Assembly: GCA_027061785.1 (NCBI GenBank)
Contig: JAMOVA010000069.1
Coordinates: 1-40,567 of the forward strand
Source of the DNA: Thermoproteota archaeon
GTDB lineage: Archaea; Korarchaeota; Korarchaeia; Korarchaeales; Korarchaeaceae
Direction: 5' to 3'
DNA: 40,567 nucleotides
Shown: positions 29,576 to 37,994 of the stretch, in pieces
How the letters are laid out: each line of letters opens with the position of its first letter
How positions within the stretch are numbered: position 1 is the first letter of the stretch
The notes under the pieces: generated by a model
Databases searched by the model: none
What the model saw: the letters and a program-made list of their open reading frames with translations, nothing else
Told to the model about the DNA's origin: nothing
Program-made: the position numbers and the translations under genes

Positions 29576-30529
29576 CTACTCAGCCAACCTAAATGCCAGC
29601 TCTAAAGCCTTAAGCATGCTGCCCTCATCGGCCACGCACCTGCCGACTATGTCATAGGCCGTCCCGTGATCCACGGAGGTCCTCACATAGGGCAGCCCTA
29701 GCGTCACATTGACCGCCCTGTTGAAGCCAATTAGCTTGGCCGGTATATGACCCTGATCGTGGTACATGGCCACGACAGCGTTGAACTCCCCCCTTAGCGC
29801 CCTGAGGAAGACGGTGTCGGGTGGTAGAGGGCCTTCCACCCTGATTCCCTCGCTTTTGAGCTCCTCCACGGCCGGACCTATGATCTCAATCTCCTCCCTC
29901 CCCATCACACCGCCATCCCCAGCGTGGGGGTTCAGCCCCGCTACTGCGATGTTCACTCCTTCGCCCAACCTCCTCAGGAAGGAGGCCGTCAGTCGAACGG
30001 TCAAGGAGATCTCCTCCTTACTTATGGAGGTTGGGACATCCTTCAATGGGATGTGAGTGGTGACGTGGCTTACCCTCAACTCGTCCAGGTACAGGAGCAT
30101 CTTGGTCCTCACACCACCGGCCAGCTCCGCGAGTAACTCGGTGTGACCGGTGAACTTGATTCCAGCCATGTTGACGGCCAGCTTGTTCACTGGCCCGGTC
30201 ACCAAGGCGCCGGCCTTACCCTCCATCACCAATTTCGAGGCCCTCACCACATATCTATAGGAGTGGGTGCCACCTTCAGCGGTGGCCCTCCCCTTCGGAA
30301 CATCCTCGCCACCCATATCTATGACGGGAACGCTATCTATCAGATGTGTCGGCTCATCGACGGACGAGAACCTCAACTTCAAACCACAGAGCTCCGATAC
30401 CTCCTCGAGACACCTCTTGCATCCCACCACCGTGATGGGCCTCCCGCTACCGATGCGAGCTAGGGACTTCACAACAACCTCAGGCCCTATTCCAGCGGGA
30501 TCACCCATCGTTATCAAGATCGGCCTCAC
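29576..30529 (-). CDS. PdxA-family dehydrogenase (PdxA2-like, 4-phospho-sugar-acid dehydrogenase)
   Basis: A 317-residue NAD-dependent, metal-using dehydrogenase/decarboxylase of the PdxA family. Motifs are MGDPAGIGPEV at the N-terminus, TGPVNK, metal ligands H129 (TGHTE), H202 (GLNPHAGDGG) and H257 (MYHDQGHIP), and the C-terminal TSVDHGTAYDI. PdxA itself makes pyridoxine precursor. PdxA2 relatives act on 4-phospho-D-threonate or -erythronate and sit next to DUF1537 kinases, exactly as here, so I favour the PdxA2 role. The GTG start at 30529 has GGAGGTGG four bases upstream; it overlaps the kinase gene by 29 bases. Confidence 0.87.
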   Translation of the reverse strand: MRPILITMGDPAGIGPEVVVKSLARIGSGRPITVVGCKRCLEEVSELCGLKLRFSSVDEPTHLIDSVPVIDMGGEDVPKGRATAEGGTHSYRYVVRASKLVMEGKAGALVTGPVNKLAVNMAGIKFTGHTELLAELAGGVRTKMLLYLDELRVSHVTTHIPLKDVPTSISKEEISLTVRLTASFLRRLGEGVNIAVAGLNPHAGDGGVMGREEIEIIGPAVEELKSEGIRVEGPLPPDTVFLRALRGEFNAVVAMYHDQGHIPAKLIGFNRAVNVTLGLPYVRTSVDHGTAYDIVGRCVADEGSMLKALELAFRLAE

Positions 30530-31595
30530 ATAACCACCTCCTCACCCTGACTAGGGTCGTCTCAGTGCCGAACCCTCCCGCCTTGGTCACGATGGGCAGA
30601 CCATCTAGCGATCCACCTACTACCCATCCGGCAGCCAGTCCCTGCTCCGGTGGCTCCCCTATCCTCACGCCATCCGCTCCCGTTCCCTCCATCAGTTTCC
30701 TGAAGGTCTCCCCACCCACTACCACGAGTCCCCCGATCTTGTCGAACAATTGACGGATTTTCTCTAGCGTACCAGGCCCTAACTCAGCTAGGCGGAATCT
30801 AATTGCAACATCACCACCTTTCCTCAGTATGATGGATGCTTTCTCCATATCGGAATCGTCGATCCCTAGAACCGGTATTTCCGTGGAGAGTACTTCGAGC
30901 TGCTTGATCGTGACCTCGTTCTCCGAGCCGGATACGAATAGGATGGGACCTTTCGCTCTGGGAACCTCTCCCCCCTCCACCCCTATCCATTGGGCCAGTT
31001 CCATCGCCAGCCCTGCGCTACCCCCCATCACTCGATAGCTGGAGATCTCCCAGAAGAAGCGGGACAGCGCCTCCCTATCAGGAACTTCCCTGGCGATCAG
31101 GACGTCGGAATTGCTTTCTCCCCAATACCCCACCATCAGATCAGGGGATGTGGCCTTCAATATCTCCTCTATCAGGGAGGAGGCGACGGGTAGCTCCCTC
31201 ACATACTCCGTCTCCTCTAGAGGAACGCCCCTGACGTACAGTCGACCGTTTAGCACGATCCTCCCCTGCTCGGGGAAAGCCGGTGTGAAGGGTACGGGGG
31301 TCCCCAGTATCGAGACGATTGAGTGCATCTCGGCGCCGACGTTCCCCCTCATGGTGGAATCCACCTTCTTGTAGAGGTATCTCGGACTCGTCAAGCCTGG
31401 AGCGGTCTCTAAGACCTCTCTGACTCTCCTTTCAGCCTCCATAGGGGTGACGAGCCTGGTGTCAGTACTCAGGGATACGCACTTCCACCCATATCCAGCG
31501 GATTCGTGGTTCAGGGCGACGAAGGAACCGCGCCCGAACTGAGAAGCCGTGTCCAAGGCGCCGGTCAGGTCGTCGGCTAGGATCAGTACATCCAT
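30501..31595 (-). CDS. Four-carbon acid sugar kinase (DUF1537, DtnK/OtnK type)
   Basis: A 364-residue ATP-dependent kinase. The N-terminal domain starts LILADDLTGALDTASQF and has YKKVDSTMRGNVGAE. The C-terminal domain has LFVSGSENEVTIKQLE, VVGGETFRKLM and the nucleotide-site KAGGFGTETTL. Characterised relatives phosphorylate D-threonate, D/L-erythronate or 3-oxo-tetronate at the 4-hydroxyl. First gene of the operon with the PdxA-like and LarA-like genes. The ATG at 31595 has no ribosome site, and a TATA-like GTTTTAG lies 25-30 bases upstream, so it is probably leaderless. Confidence 0.88.
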   Translation of the reverse strand: MDVLILADDLTGALDTASQFGRGSFVALNHESAGYGWKCVSLSTDTRLVTPMEAERRVREVLETAPGLTSPRYLYKKVDSTMRGNVGAEMHSIVSILGTPVPFTPAFPEQGRIVLNGRLYVRGVPLEETEYVRELPVASSLIEEILKATSPDLMVGYWGESNSDVLIAREVPDREALSRFFWEISSYRVMGGSAGLAMELAQWIGVEGGEVPRAKGPILFVSGSENEVTIKQLEVLSTEIPVLGIDDSDMEKASIILRKGGDVAIRFRLAELGPGTLEKIRQLFDKIGGLVVVGGETFRKLMEGTGADGVRIGEPPEQGLAAGWVVGGSLDGLPIVTKAGGFGTETTLVRVRRWLCEADLDNDG

Positions 31596-31638
31596 CAGGG
31601 GCTAATAGGGGAGGATCCCCTAAAACAGTTGTCTAGGA

Positions 31639-31956
31639 TCAGGTGGTCAGCATGACTATGCTTATCTTAACGTCCTCGGGGATGGTGACCCCCATTATGC
31701 TCCTTATGTACCTCTCGTCAGGGTTAGGGATGTCTATTATGCGCTTGTGGATCCTCAGCTCGTACTTGTCGTACCTGTTCGTCCCTTCACCCGAGGGATT
31801 CCTGAGAGCGGTAACCCTGAGCCTCTTGGTCGGCAGGGGTATCGGGCCCTTGACCCTGACTCCCATCTTCTCGGCCATCTCCTTGAACATCCTGCTCACT
31901 TGGTCCAAGCTCTTGGGATTGGTGCTGACCATCTCTATCCTCAGTACCTCGGGCAT
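31639..31956 (-). CDS. rps10: Ribosomal protein S10 (uS10)
   Basis: A 105-residue small-subunit protein. GPIPLPTKRLRVTALRNPSGEGTNRYDKYELRIHKRIIDI (about 37-76) is the universal core. It follows EF-1A by 54 bases, the standard archaeal pairing, but has its own TATA box (31988-32000). ATG 31956 has GGTGGT upstream. Confidence 0.97.
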   Translation of the reverse strand: MPEVLRIEMVSTNPKSLDQVSRMFKEMAEKMGVRVKGPIPLPTKRLRVTALRNPSGEGTNRYDKYELRIHKRIIDIPNPDERYIRSIMGVTIPEDVKISIVMLTT

Positions 31957-31987
31957 TTTTTACCACCACTCACCGGGGCATCTCACT

Positions 31988-32000
31988 GCTAAATAAAAAT
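31988..32000 (-). promoter_or_regulatory. TATA box for S10
   Basis: ATTTTTATTTAGC on the minus strand between the EF-1A stop and S10, about 35-40 bases from the ATG. Confidence 0.5.
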
Positions 32001-32010
32001 GATGGAGGGT

Positions 32011-33279
32011 TTACTTCTTCTTCCTCTCCATCGGAACTACGTCCAGCACTATGCCAGCGGCGACGGTCATGCCCATGTCCCTGACCGCGAACCTGCCGAG
32101 CGGCGGGAAGTCGCTGTACTTCTCTATCACGAAGGGCTTCAGCGGCTGGAACTTCACTATGGCGGCCTCTCCCCTCCTTATGAAGCTCGGGTTCTCCTCA
32201 ATGACCTGACCGCTCCTCGGGTCTATCTTCTTCTCTATGGACACCATCTTGCAGGCCATGTGTCCGGTGTGAGCGTGTATAACGGGCGTGTAACCCGGAG
32301 CTATCGCGGTCGGGTGCTGCAGCACCACTATCTGGGCGGTGAACTCCTTGGCGACGGTGGGCGGGTTGTCAGGATGACCTATAACGTCTCCCCTCTTGAT
32401 CTCCTTCTTGTCGATGCCCTTGATGTTTATTCCTATGTTGTCGCCGGGCTCGGCCTTGTCGAGCTTCTCGTGGTGCATCTCTATGCTCTTGACCTCCGCG
32501 GTCTTGCCGAGGGGCTCTATGATGATGTTGTCGCCGGGCTTGATCACCCCAGTCTCCACCCTACCGACCACGACGGTACCGACTCCGGTTATGGAGAACA
32601 CGTCCTGTATGGGTATCCTGAGGGGCTTGTCCACCGGCTTGGGCGGCGCGGAGAACGTGTCAAGCACCTCATAGAGCGTCGGACCGTTGTACCAAGGCAT
32701 GTTTTCGCTCTTCCTGACCACGTTGTCTCCCTTCAGACCGCTCACGGGGATGAACGGTATCTTGTCGGGGTCGTAGCCGACCTTCCTGAGGAGCTCAGCC
32801 ACCTGGGCCTTGACCTCCTCGAACCTCTCCTTGCTGTAGTTGACGGTCGGATCGTCCATCTTGGATATGGCAACGGCGAGCTGATTGACTCCCAGCGTCT
32901 TGATCAGGAAGACGTGCTCTATGGTCTGTGCCTGGACGCCCTCTCCCGACTTGGCGGAGACAACCAGTACAGCCGCGTCGGCCTGACTGGCTCCGGTGAT
33001 CATGTTCTTGACGAAGTCCCTGTGTCCAGGGGCGTCTATAATGGTTATCATCTTATGGGGCGTCTCGATCTTGGTATGGAAGAGGTCGATGGTCATACCC
33101 CTCTCTCGCTCCTCCTTGAGCCTGTCCACGAGCCAAGCGAACTGGGCGTCAGCTGCCTGCTCCTCAGGAGGAAGCTCCTCCACTAGCTGGAGATCGAAGA
33201 ACATCCTCCCTATCAGCGTCGACTTTCCGTGGTCGACGTGTCCCACGAAGATCAGGTTCACGTGCTCCTTCTCGGCCAT
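32011..33279 (-). CDS. tuf: Translation elongation factor EF-1A
   Basis: Delivers aminoacyl-tRNA to the ribosome with GTP. All 422 residues are present. G1 is GHVDHGKS (13-20), the effector region contains [10 protein letters not shown], and G3 is DAPGH (82-86). G4 reads S139-K-M-D142 in VAISKMDD, where NKMD is usual. Domains 2 and 3 are intact ([37 protein letters not shown]). ATG 33279 has GGGTGATAAG directly upstream. A TATA box at 33330-33338 gives a leader of about 30 bases. Confidence 0.97.
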   Translation of the reverse strand: MAEKEHVNLIFVGHVDHGKSTLIGRMFFDLQLVEELPPEEQAADAQFAWLVDRLKEERERGMTIDLFHTKIETPHKMITIIDAPGHRDFVKNMITGASQADAAVLVVSAKSGEGVQAQTIEHVFLIKTLGVNQLAVAISKMDDPTVNYSKERFEEVKAQVAELLRKVGYDPDKIPFIPVSGLKGDNVVRKSENMPWYNGPTLYEVLDTFSAPPKPVDKPLRIPIQDVFSITGVGTVVVGRVETGVIKPGDNIIIEPLGKTAEVKSIEMHHEKLDKAEPGDNIGINIKGIDKKEIKRGDVIGHPDNPPTVAKEFTAQIVVLQHPTAIAPGYTPVIHAHTGHMACKMVSIEKKIDPRSGQVIEENPSFIRRGEAAIVKFQPLKPFVIEKYSDFPPLGRFAVRDMGMTVAAGIVLDVVPMERKKK

Positions 33280-33329
33280 CTTATCACCCTATCACCTACG
33301 GGTATCTCTACCGGTCCATGACTGTGCGC

Positions 33330-33338
33330 ATTTTTAAA
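33330..33338. promoter_or_regulatory. TATA element between EF-1A and the small membrane protein
   Basis: ATTTTTAAA; on the minus strand it reads TTTAAAAAT for EF-1A, and on the plus strand it predicts transcription near 33362 for the gene at 33372. Possibly shared. Confidence 0.5.
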
Positions 33339-33371
33339 CCTAAACGTAACCCTCGAATCTGAGGGCCGAAC

Positions 33372-33863
33372 ATGAAACCGATCGAATCCACTCTTAATGG
33401 TTACAGGGAATTCACCGCTTGGATGGCGGTTATCCCGGCTCTCACGGTCTTCCTAGCGACCTTCATATCCTTAAGGATCACTCTGGTGAGTAGGGAACTG
33501 GGCGCCATGCTGAGTGTTCTGTTCATGGTGATAGCCCTCTTCCTCTTCATAATGTCTGACAGGTACGTGAGGAGGATAGTATTCTCTGAAAGCTTGAATG
33601 AGAGTGAGTTAGGAGCTCTGTATAGGAAGGCCGCTTACTACTCTGGCTTGATGATACCCTTGGTGGGCTTCATATCGTCTGTGCTCGTGGGATACCCAGA
33701 TGCACCCTTCACGGCACTCTCTTTCATGATAATAGCCCTCAGCGGCTTGGGATCTGCTTGGAAGAGGTTTTACGACAAGATGACAGGAAAGCTGGTCATC
33801 CCTAAAGAAAGGCCAGACAAGTCCGCCAAGGATAAGAAGGGGAAGAAAAGGGAGAAGGACTGA
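33372..33863 (+). CDS. Small membrane protein with lysine-rich tail, unknown function
   Basis: A 163-residue protein I do not recognise. About four hydrophobic segments are visible (around 16-36, 44-63, 92-107 and 112-126). A very basic, soluble C-terminal tail follows (KERPDKSAKDKKGKKREKD, about 144-163). By the positive-inside rule the tail should be cytoplasmic, where it could touch ribosomes or nucleic acid; that is speculation. It is divergent from EF-1A and may share its promoter. The five-base gap to the convergent phosphomutase leaves no room for more. Confidence 0.65.
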   Translation: MKPIESTLNGYREFTAWMAVIPALTVFLATFISLRITLVSRELGAMLSVLFMVIALFLFIMSDRYVRRIVFSESLNESELGALYRKAAYYSGLMIPLVGFISSVLVGYPDAPFTALSFMIIALSGLGSAWKRFYDKMTGKLVIPKERPDKSAKDKKGKKREKD

Positions 33864-33867
33864 TCGT

Positions 33868-35211
33868 TCACGTAGCTACAACCTTCTCTACTTCTCTCAA
33901 GAACTCCTCAGCTTTGGAGCGGTCGTCCGATTCCACGAGGATCCTTATCTTGGGTTCTGTCTTGGAGGGACGTATCAGCCCCCAGACCTCCAGGTCGGAG
34001 AGTCGGACTCCATCGGTCAGATCGATCTCCATGCCTCTCCTCTCACCGAGGGATATGAGATCTCTCTTCAGGGAGTCCCAATCCCTCTTTCTCGGGAAGT
34101 TAGCCCTTATCGTGTGATACTTGGGGAGCTCGGAAACCAGCTCGCTTATACTCTTCCCCCTGGAGGCCATTATCTCTAGGACAAGTGCCGCAGCAAGAGG
34201 ACCGTCCCTCCCCATGTGAAAATCAGGCAGTATGACCCCTCCGCAGCTCCCCTCGCCGCCCACCGTAGCACCGATCTCCCTCATCTTATGAGCCACGTAA
34301 GCCTCGCCCACGGGGGTCCTGTATATCTTAGCCCCCCTCTTCCTCGCAATATCATCGAACATCTTGGAGGACGCCACATTCACCACGAGGGAACCTCCGC
34401 CTCTCTTCTCCAAGATGTAGTCGACGACCAGCGCGAGGGTGATGTCCTCGGATAGTACCTCCCCCTTCTCCGTCACGAGGGTAAGCCTGTCGGCGTCGGT
34501 GTCGTGGGCGAAACCTACGTCCGCCCCGGTCGCTACGACGACCTTGGACAGGTCTTGGAGAGTGTCGGGCCTAGGTTCCATCTCCCTGACGAATATCCCG
34601 GGCGAGGAGTTCAGCGTGTTGACCCTGCATCCCAATGATTGGAGGAGGTAGGGCGTGACGTAAGCACCGGCACCTCCGTTGACATCCAGCACCACCTTGA
34701 AGCCCGCCTCAGAGATCACCTCGATGTTGACGAAGTTCAGCAGGTCCTCCAAGTAGTCCCCAGTGACATCGACGACCTCCTCCATGCCTATATCGTTCCA
34801 AGGAACTGACCTGAATTCCTCCTTCTCGAACCTCTCCCTGAGCCTCTCCATGTCATCCGGGTGGAGGAGCAGCCCTCCCCTCCCTATCAGCTTCAAGGCG
34901 TTCCACTCAGGGGGGTTGTGGCTGGCTGATATGATGATGCCGCCATCCGCATCGTACCTCTCGACGGCCCACTCTATCGTGGGGGTCGGGGCTATGCCTA
35001 TGTTGAGCACGTTAACCCCCGCCGAGAGCAGGCCCGACACGACCGCCTTGTCCAGTATGTATCCGCTGGGTCTTGTGTCCCGCCCAACGACCACCAAACT
35101 TCCCTTTCCCAGTTCCCTACCGAAGATGTTGGCTATCTTCTCGACTACAACCGAGTCGATGCCGTCTCCGAATATCCCCCTTATGCCGAGGGGTGTGAAT
35201 ATCAGGGTCAT
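33868..35211 (-). CDS. Phosphohexomutase (phosphomannomutase/phosphoglucosamine mutase family)
   Basis: A 447-residue alpha-D-phosphohexomutase that interconverts 1- and 6-phosphosugars through a phosphoserine. The active serine is S97 in SASHNPP, and the Mg loop is D237-T-D239-A-D241-R. The sugar-binding loop is GGEGSCGG and the phosphate loop is RPSKTEPKIRI. Exact sugar (mannose, glucose or glucosamine) cannot be read off. A GlcNAc/mannose supply role would fit the GlmU-like protein at 9176. The GTG/ATG region overlaps the upstream membrane-protein gene by four bases, so it is the last gene of a run beginning at phosphoglycerate kinase. Confidence 0.92.
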   Translation of the reverse strand: MTLIFTPLGIRGIFGDGIDSVVVEKIANIFGRELGKGSLVVVGRDTRPSGYILDKAVVSGLLSAGVNVLNIGIAPTPTIEWAVERYDADGGIIISASHNPPEWNALKLIGRGGLLLHPDDMERLRERFEKEEFRSVPWNDIGMEEVVDVTGDYLEDLLNFVNIEVISEAGFKVVLDVNGGAGAYVTPYLLQSLGCRVNTLNSSPGIFVREMEPRPDTLQDLSKVVVATGADVGFAHDTDADRLTLVTEKGEVLSEDITLALVVDYILEKRGGGSLVVNVASSKMFDDIARKRGAKIYRTPVGEAYVAHKMREIGATVGGEGSCGGVILPDFHMGRDGPLAAALVLEIMASRGKSISELVSELPKYHTIRANFPRKRDWDSLKRDLISLGERRGMEIDLTDGVRLSDLEVWGLIRPSKTEPKIRILVESDDRSKAEEFLREVEKVVAT

Positions 35212-37217
35212 TCGATCACCTCCCCGATTCCCTCTCCTTCATCCCCTTTCTCCTCAATTCCCCCCTGTGAAAAGGACAGGTAAGCCTTGATGGAGGGCAG
35301 GATCACGGCCAGGAGGATGATCACGCCGACGATGCTGGCTAACGGCTCGAGGGGGCTCGACCTCATGATCACCACCAAGCTCGTACCCATGATGTTGAGG
35401 ACCCCTCCTATGGCGAATCCCGCCACGAAGGGAACTGCGGTCTCCCAGAAGAACTCTTGGCCCCCATATCTCCTCGTCAGGTATCTGAGCAGGCTGGATA
35501 TCATGTAGAGGATGGCGTACTGGGGTATCAAGAGGCCGAACAGCACTCCAACGGCGCTTATGCCCAGCCAAGGTATGCCTCCTCTCAGCAGGAAGACGAT
35601 CGCCCCTATTGCGAGACCCTCCAAGAAGTATTCCAGCTTCCACCCAGCTAAATCGCCCATCACTGAGAGGAGACCCACATTCGGATAGATGGGAGAGGCC
35701 ATGTCTAGGGGTTTCTTCGCCGCTCCCCATGCGTGGAACGACACCAGCAGCAAGACGCCCCCCACCACCGCCCCAAATAGCAGTCCCATGAGCTGGGCTT
35801 TGAACATCTCTCTAGCCCTCATCCCTATGGACTTAGCATATTTGAAGCTCTCCGCCGAGGCAGTGGGTTGAGCCGACACCGCGTCGGTCATCATAGCTGA
35901 GGCCGCGCCTGAGAAGAACGCATCTGAGGAGGCGCGCTGGAACATGCCTGAAGCGAAGAACGCGTTGTCCACGATACCCCTGATGCCCAAATCCACAGGA
36001 ATTATCCAGTTGCCCATTCCTATCGTCCAGACGTAGCCGTGCCAGTACATGAGGTGCAGGATAACGAGCACCAAGGCTATGAGCGGGCTGACCCCCAGAA
36101 CCATTATCATGAGGGTGCTGGCGCCGAAGGTGAGCAGCCACCCGATCACGAGCCACTTCCTCGTTAGAGGCTCGTCCTCCCAGGCCCTCCAGCTGTCCCT
36201 GATGTACCTATACCCGAGTATGAGGGGAATGAGTCCCACAGCTAGGTAGAGACCCGTTGATATGTGATACCACGGAAGAGGGCCATTCACTGCCGCATTT
36301 GAGGAGTAAAAAGCAAAATCGTGACCTGGTTCGTACGGCAGGAGACCCATTCTCACAAGAACGGGAGGAACCAAGAGGAAGGCCACGATGGCCGTGGCCC
36401 ACATAGAAACTTGAATTTCCAGGGGTATGAGGAACGCCCATGCCAGCAGATCCGGGGTTATCTGGGTCCCAGGATCCATGCCAAAGGCTCCTCCTGGGAA
36501 GAACTGCTGGAGCCAAGGTGTTAGATCGATCCTCAACTCGGCAGCGGGGAAGTCCTCCCATATCGCTTGGAGGAGGTGCCCCTTCTGGAAGAGGCTGATG
36601 CTGAATCCAGCCAATAAGCCGAGCCACAGCCATCTGAGACCCTCTCCTCTCTCCTTTACCAGTTGAGAGAACTTGGCGCTGACCGTGGCCACTGGAAAGA
36701 TCAGCTTCTCCTTCTCCAAGTAAAATCTCCTGAAGGGTATGATGTTGAGGTAAGAGAATAGGGATAGGATTACAGCGAAGAGGACGGCATAGGTCAGGGG
36801 AAGTATCCAAGCAGACCAGTTGATCTTCCCGCCCAAGAGCAGAGCCCTTAGGGCCTCCTGATCCTTGGGAACTAGAAACTCGGGTAGTATTCCCCTCAGG
36901 GGGAAATCCTTCGCGAGCCCAGCTCTGGCCCAAGAGGGTAAGATGTACTGCCAACCAACGAACAGAACGGTGATGACCTCTATGGACCCGAATATGACGC
37001 CCATTTCCCCGATAGACAGGGGATTGCCTCTTATTGTGGAGAGGGCGTAGGCCACGGTGAGTACCACCAGAGCGGCCTCACCGGTCCAGCTGTAGCCGGC
37101 TGCGCTTCTCATGACCGTCTGAGCGAAGAGCATGAACAGGCCGAAGGCTAGGGAGAGAGTTATGGACCTGAAGGTGAACGCACCTCCGGTTGGACTACTT
37201 TCCTCCATTTCCTCCAA
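35208..37217 (-). CDS. Large polytopic membrane protein, OPT-transporter-like
   Basis: About 670 residues with roughly 14-16 hydrophobic helices. The general pattern (long N-terminal membrane half, soluble-looking inserts such as LTPWLQQFFPGGAFGMDPGTQITPDL, and a C-terminal half with GASTLMIMVLG and HGYVWTIGMGNW) resembles OPT-superfamily peptide or metal-chelate transporters and the uncharacterised OPT-like families of archaea. Substrate unknown. The frame opens at GTG 37235, but TTG 37217 has GGAGGGGATC at good spacing; ATG 37208 is also possible. The acidic tail (EEKGDEGEGIGEVIE) overlaps the phosphomutase start. It lies 21 bases after the GAPDH-like gene. Confidence 0.6.
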   Translation of the reverse strand: MEEMEESSPTGGAFTFRSITLSLAFGLFMLFAQTVMRSAAGYSWTGEAALVVLTVAYALSTIRGNPLSIGEMGVIFGSIEVITVLFVGWQYILPSWARAGLAKDFPLRGILPEFLVPKDQEALRALLLGGKINWSAWILPLTYAVLFAVILSLFSYLNIIPFRRFYLEKEKLIFPVATVSAKFSQLVKERGEGLRWLWLGLLAGFSISLFQKGHLLQAIWEDFPAAELRIDLTPWLQQFFPGGAFGMDPGTQITPDLLAWAFLIPLEIQVSMWATAIVAFLLVPPVLVRMGLLPYEPGHDFAFYSSNAAVNGPLPWYHISTGLYLAVGLIPLILGYRYIRDSWRAWEDEPLTRKWLVIGWLLTFGASTLMIMVLGVSPLIALVLVILHLMYWHGYVWTIGMGNWIIPVDLGIRGIVDNAFFASGMFQRASSDAFFSGAASAMMTDAVSAQPTASAESFKYAKSIGMRAREMFKAQLMGLLFGAVVGGVLLLVSFHAWGAAKKPLDMASPIYPNVGLLSVMGDLAGWKLEYFLEGLAIGAIVFLLRGGIPWLGISAVGVLFGLLIPQYAILYMISSLLRYLTRRYGGQEFFWETAVPFVAGFAIGGVLNIMGTSLVVIMRSSPLEPLASIVGVIILLAVILPSIKAYLSFSQGGIEEKGDEGEGIGEVIE

Positions 37218-37238
37218 GAGATCCCCTCCTCTCACACT

Positions 37239-37994
37239 CTAGATGATAAGCCCGCCTTTAATACTTAGGTACTCGTCAGTCATCGACCGGGAGAACTCCC
37301 TCTTGACACCTTCCGACTCCCTGAGAGCATCGATCACCTCCGGTAAGGGGAGCAGGTATCCCAACAGGGAGATCATCTCGACCTCCTTCTCCACCACCTT
37401 CACGGAGTTGAGGAGGACATTCACGGAGAAGATGGAGTGAGGGAAGGACACCGGGAGGAAGGCGCACAGATCCTGCAAGTATAAATCTCGGCCGGAGATG
37501 CCCACCACCCTGGAGGACCTGAGGAGAGATTCTCTGGCCTCTCCCAAGCTAAGATCGTCCCTCAGCTTTACAGTTAAACGGAATGCCCTGAAGTACGGGC
37601 AACAAAAAAGTTCGTCGTGTATCTCCTCCATGGAGATGTCCTGAAGGGGGAGACCTAAAGATAGCCTTTCCAGCAGTACCTCGTAGGGCTTTACAACCAT
37701 GCCCGAGCTGCCGTAGGAGATCCTCACGGAGTACTCATTCGCGCTATACTCTAGGAAGGCATCGGTCCCCTCTATGAAGTCGTCCAAGAAACCGGACACC
37801 TTTATCCCCATCTCCTTAAAGAGTTCCAAGCTGGACTCACTGCAGTAAATATCAATTCTCTTAGAAATCGGTCGGGAGAAGGGAGTTAGATCGTGGTTAT
37901 AGGCACCGATCACCTTGATGTCCGGTTGCCTCTCTAGACAGTCAGCAATGGGAATGGTGTAGGGATCATGACCTACTATCCCTACCCTCATCAT
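37239..37994 (-). CDS. Shrunken GAPDH-like protein, probably inactive
   Basis: 251 residues, against about 340 for archaeal GAPDH. Residues 1-80 (VGIVGHDPYTIPIADCLERQPDIKVIGAYN, KRIDIYCSESSLELFKEMGIKVSGFLDDFIEGTDAFLEYS) track the GAPDH NAD domain, but the GYGTIG loop reads GHDPYT. The SCNTTGL active-site motif aligns with SYGSSGM (93-99), which puts Tyr94 in place of the catalytic cysteine. Residues 135-170 (FRAFRLTVKLRDDLSLGEARESLLRSSRVVGI) match the GAPDH strand HVHTVMVELKKP...LENTPRVLL, and LPLPEVIDALRES matches the C-terminal VPENIDAIRA. Its ATGATG start overlaps the phosphoglycerate kinase stop. Function unknown; a regulatory or scaffold role is possible. Confidence 0.65.
   Translation of the reverse strand: MMRVGIVGHDPYTIPIADCLERQPDIKVIGAYNHDLTPFSRPISKRIDIYCSESSLELFKEMGIKVSGFLDDFIEGTDAFLEYSANEYSVRISYGSSGMVVKPYEVLLERLSLGLPLQDISMEEIHDELFCCPYFRAFRLTVKLRDDLSLGEARESLLRSSRVVGISGRDLYLQDLCAFLPVSFPHSIFSVNVLLNSVKVVEKEVEMISLLGYLLPLPEVIDALRESEGVKREFSRSMTDEYLSIKGGLII

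Noticed and set aside
37239-37994. Frameshifted or decayed ordinary GAPDH gene
   Set aside because: The frame is open throughout with coupled start and stop, and conserved N- and C-terminal blocks are in one frame; the missing part is deleted, not frame-shifted.
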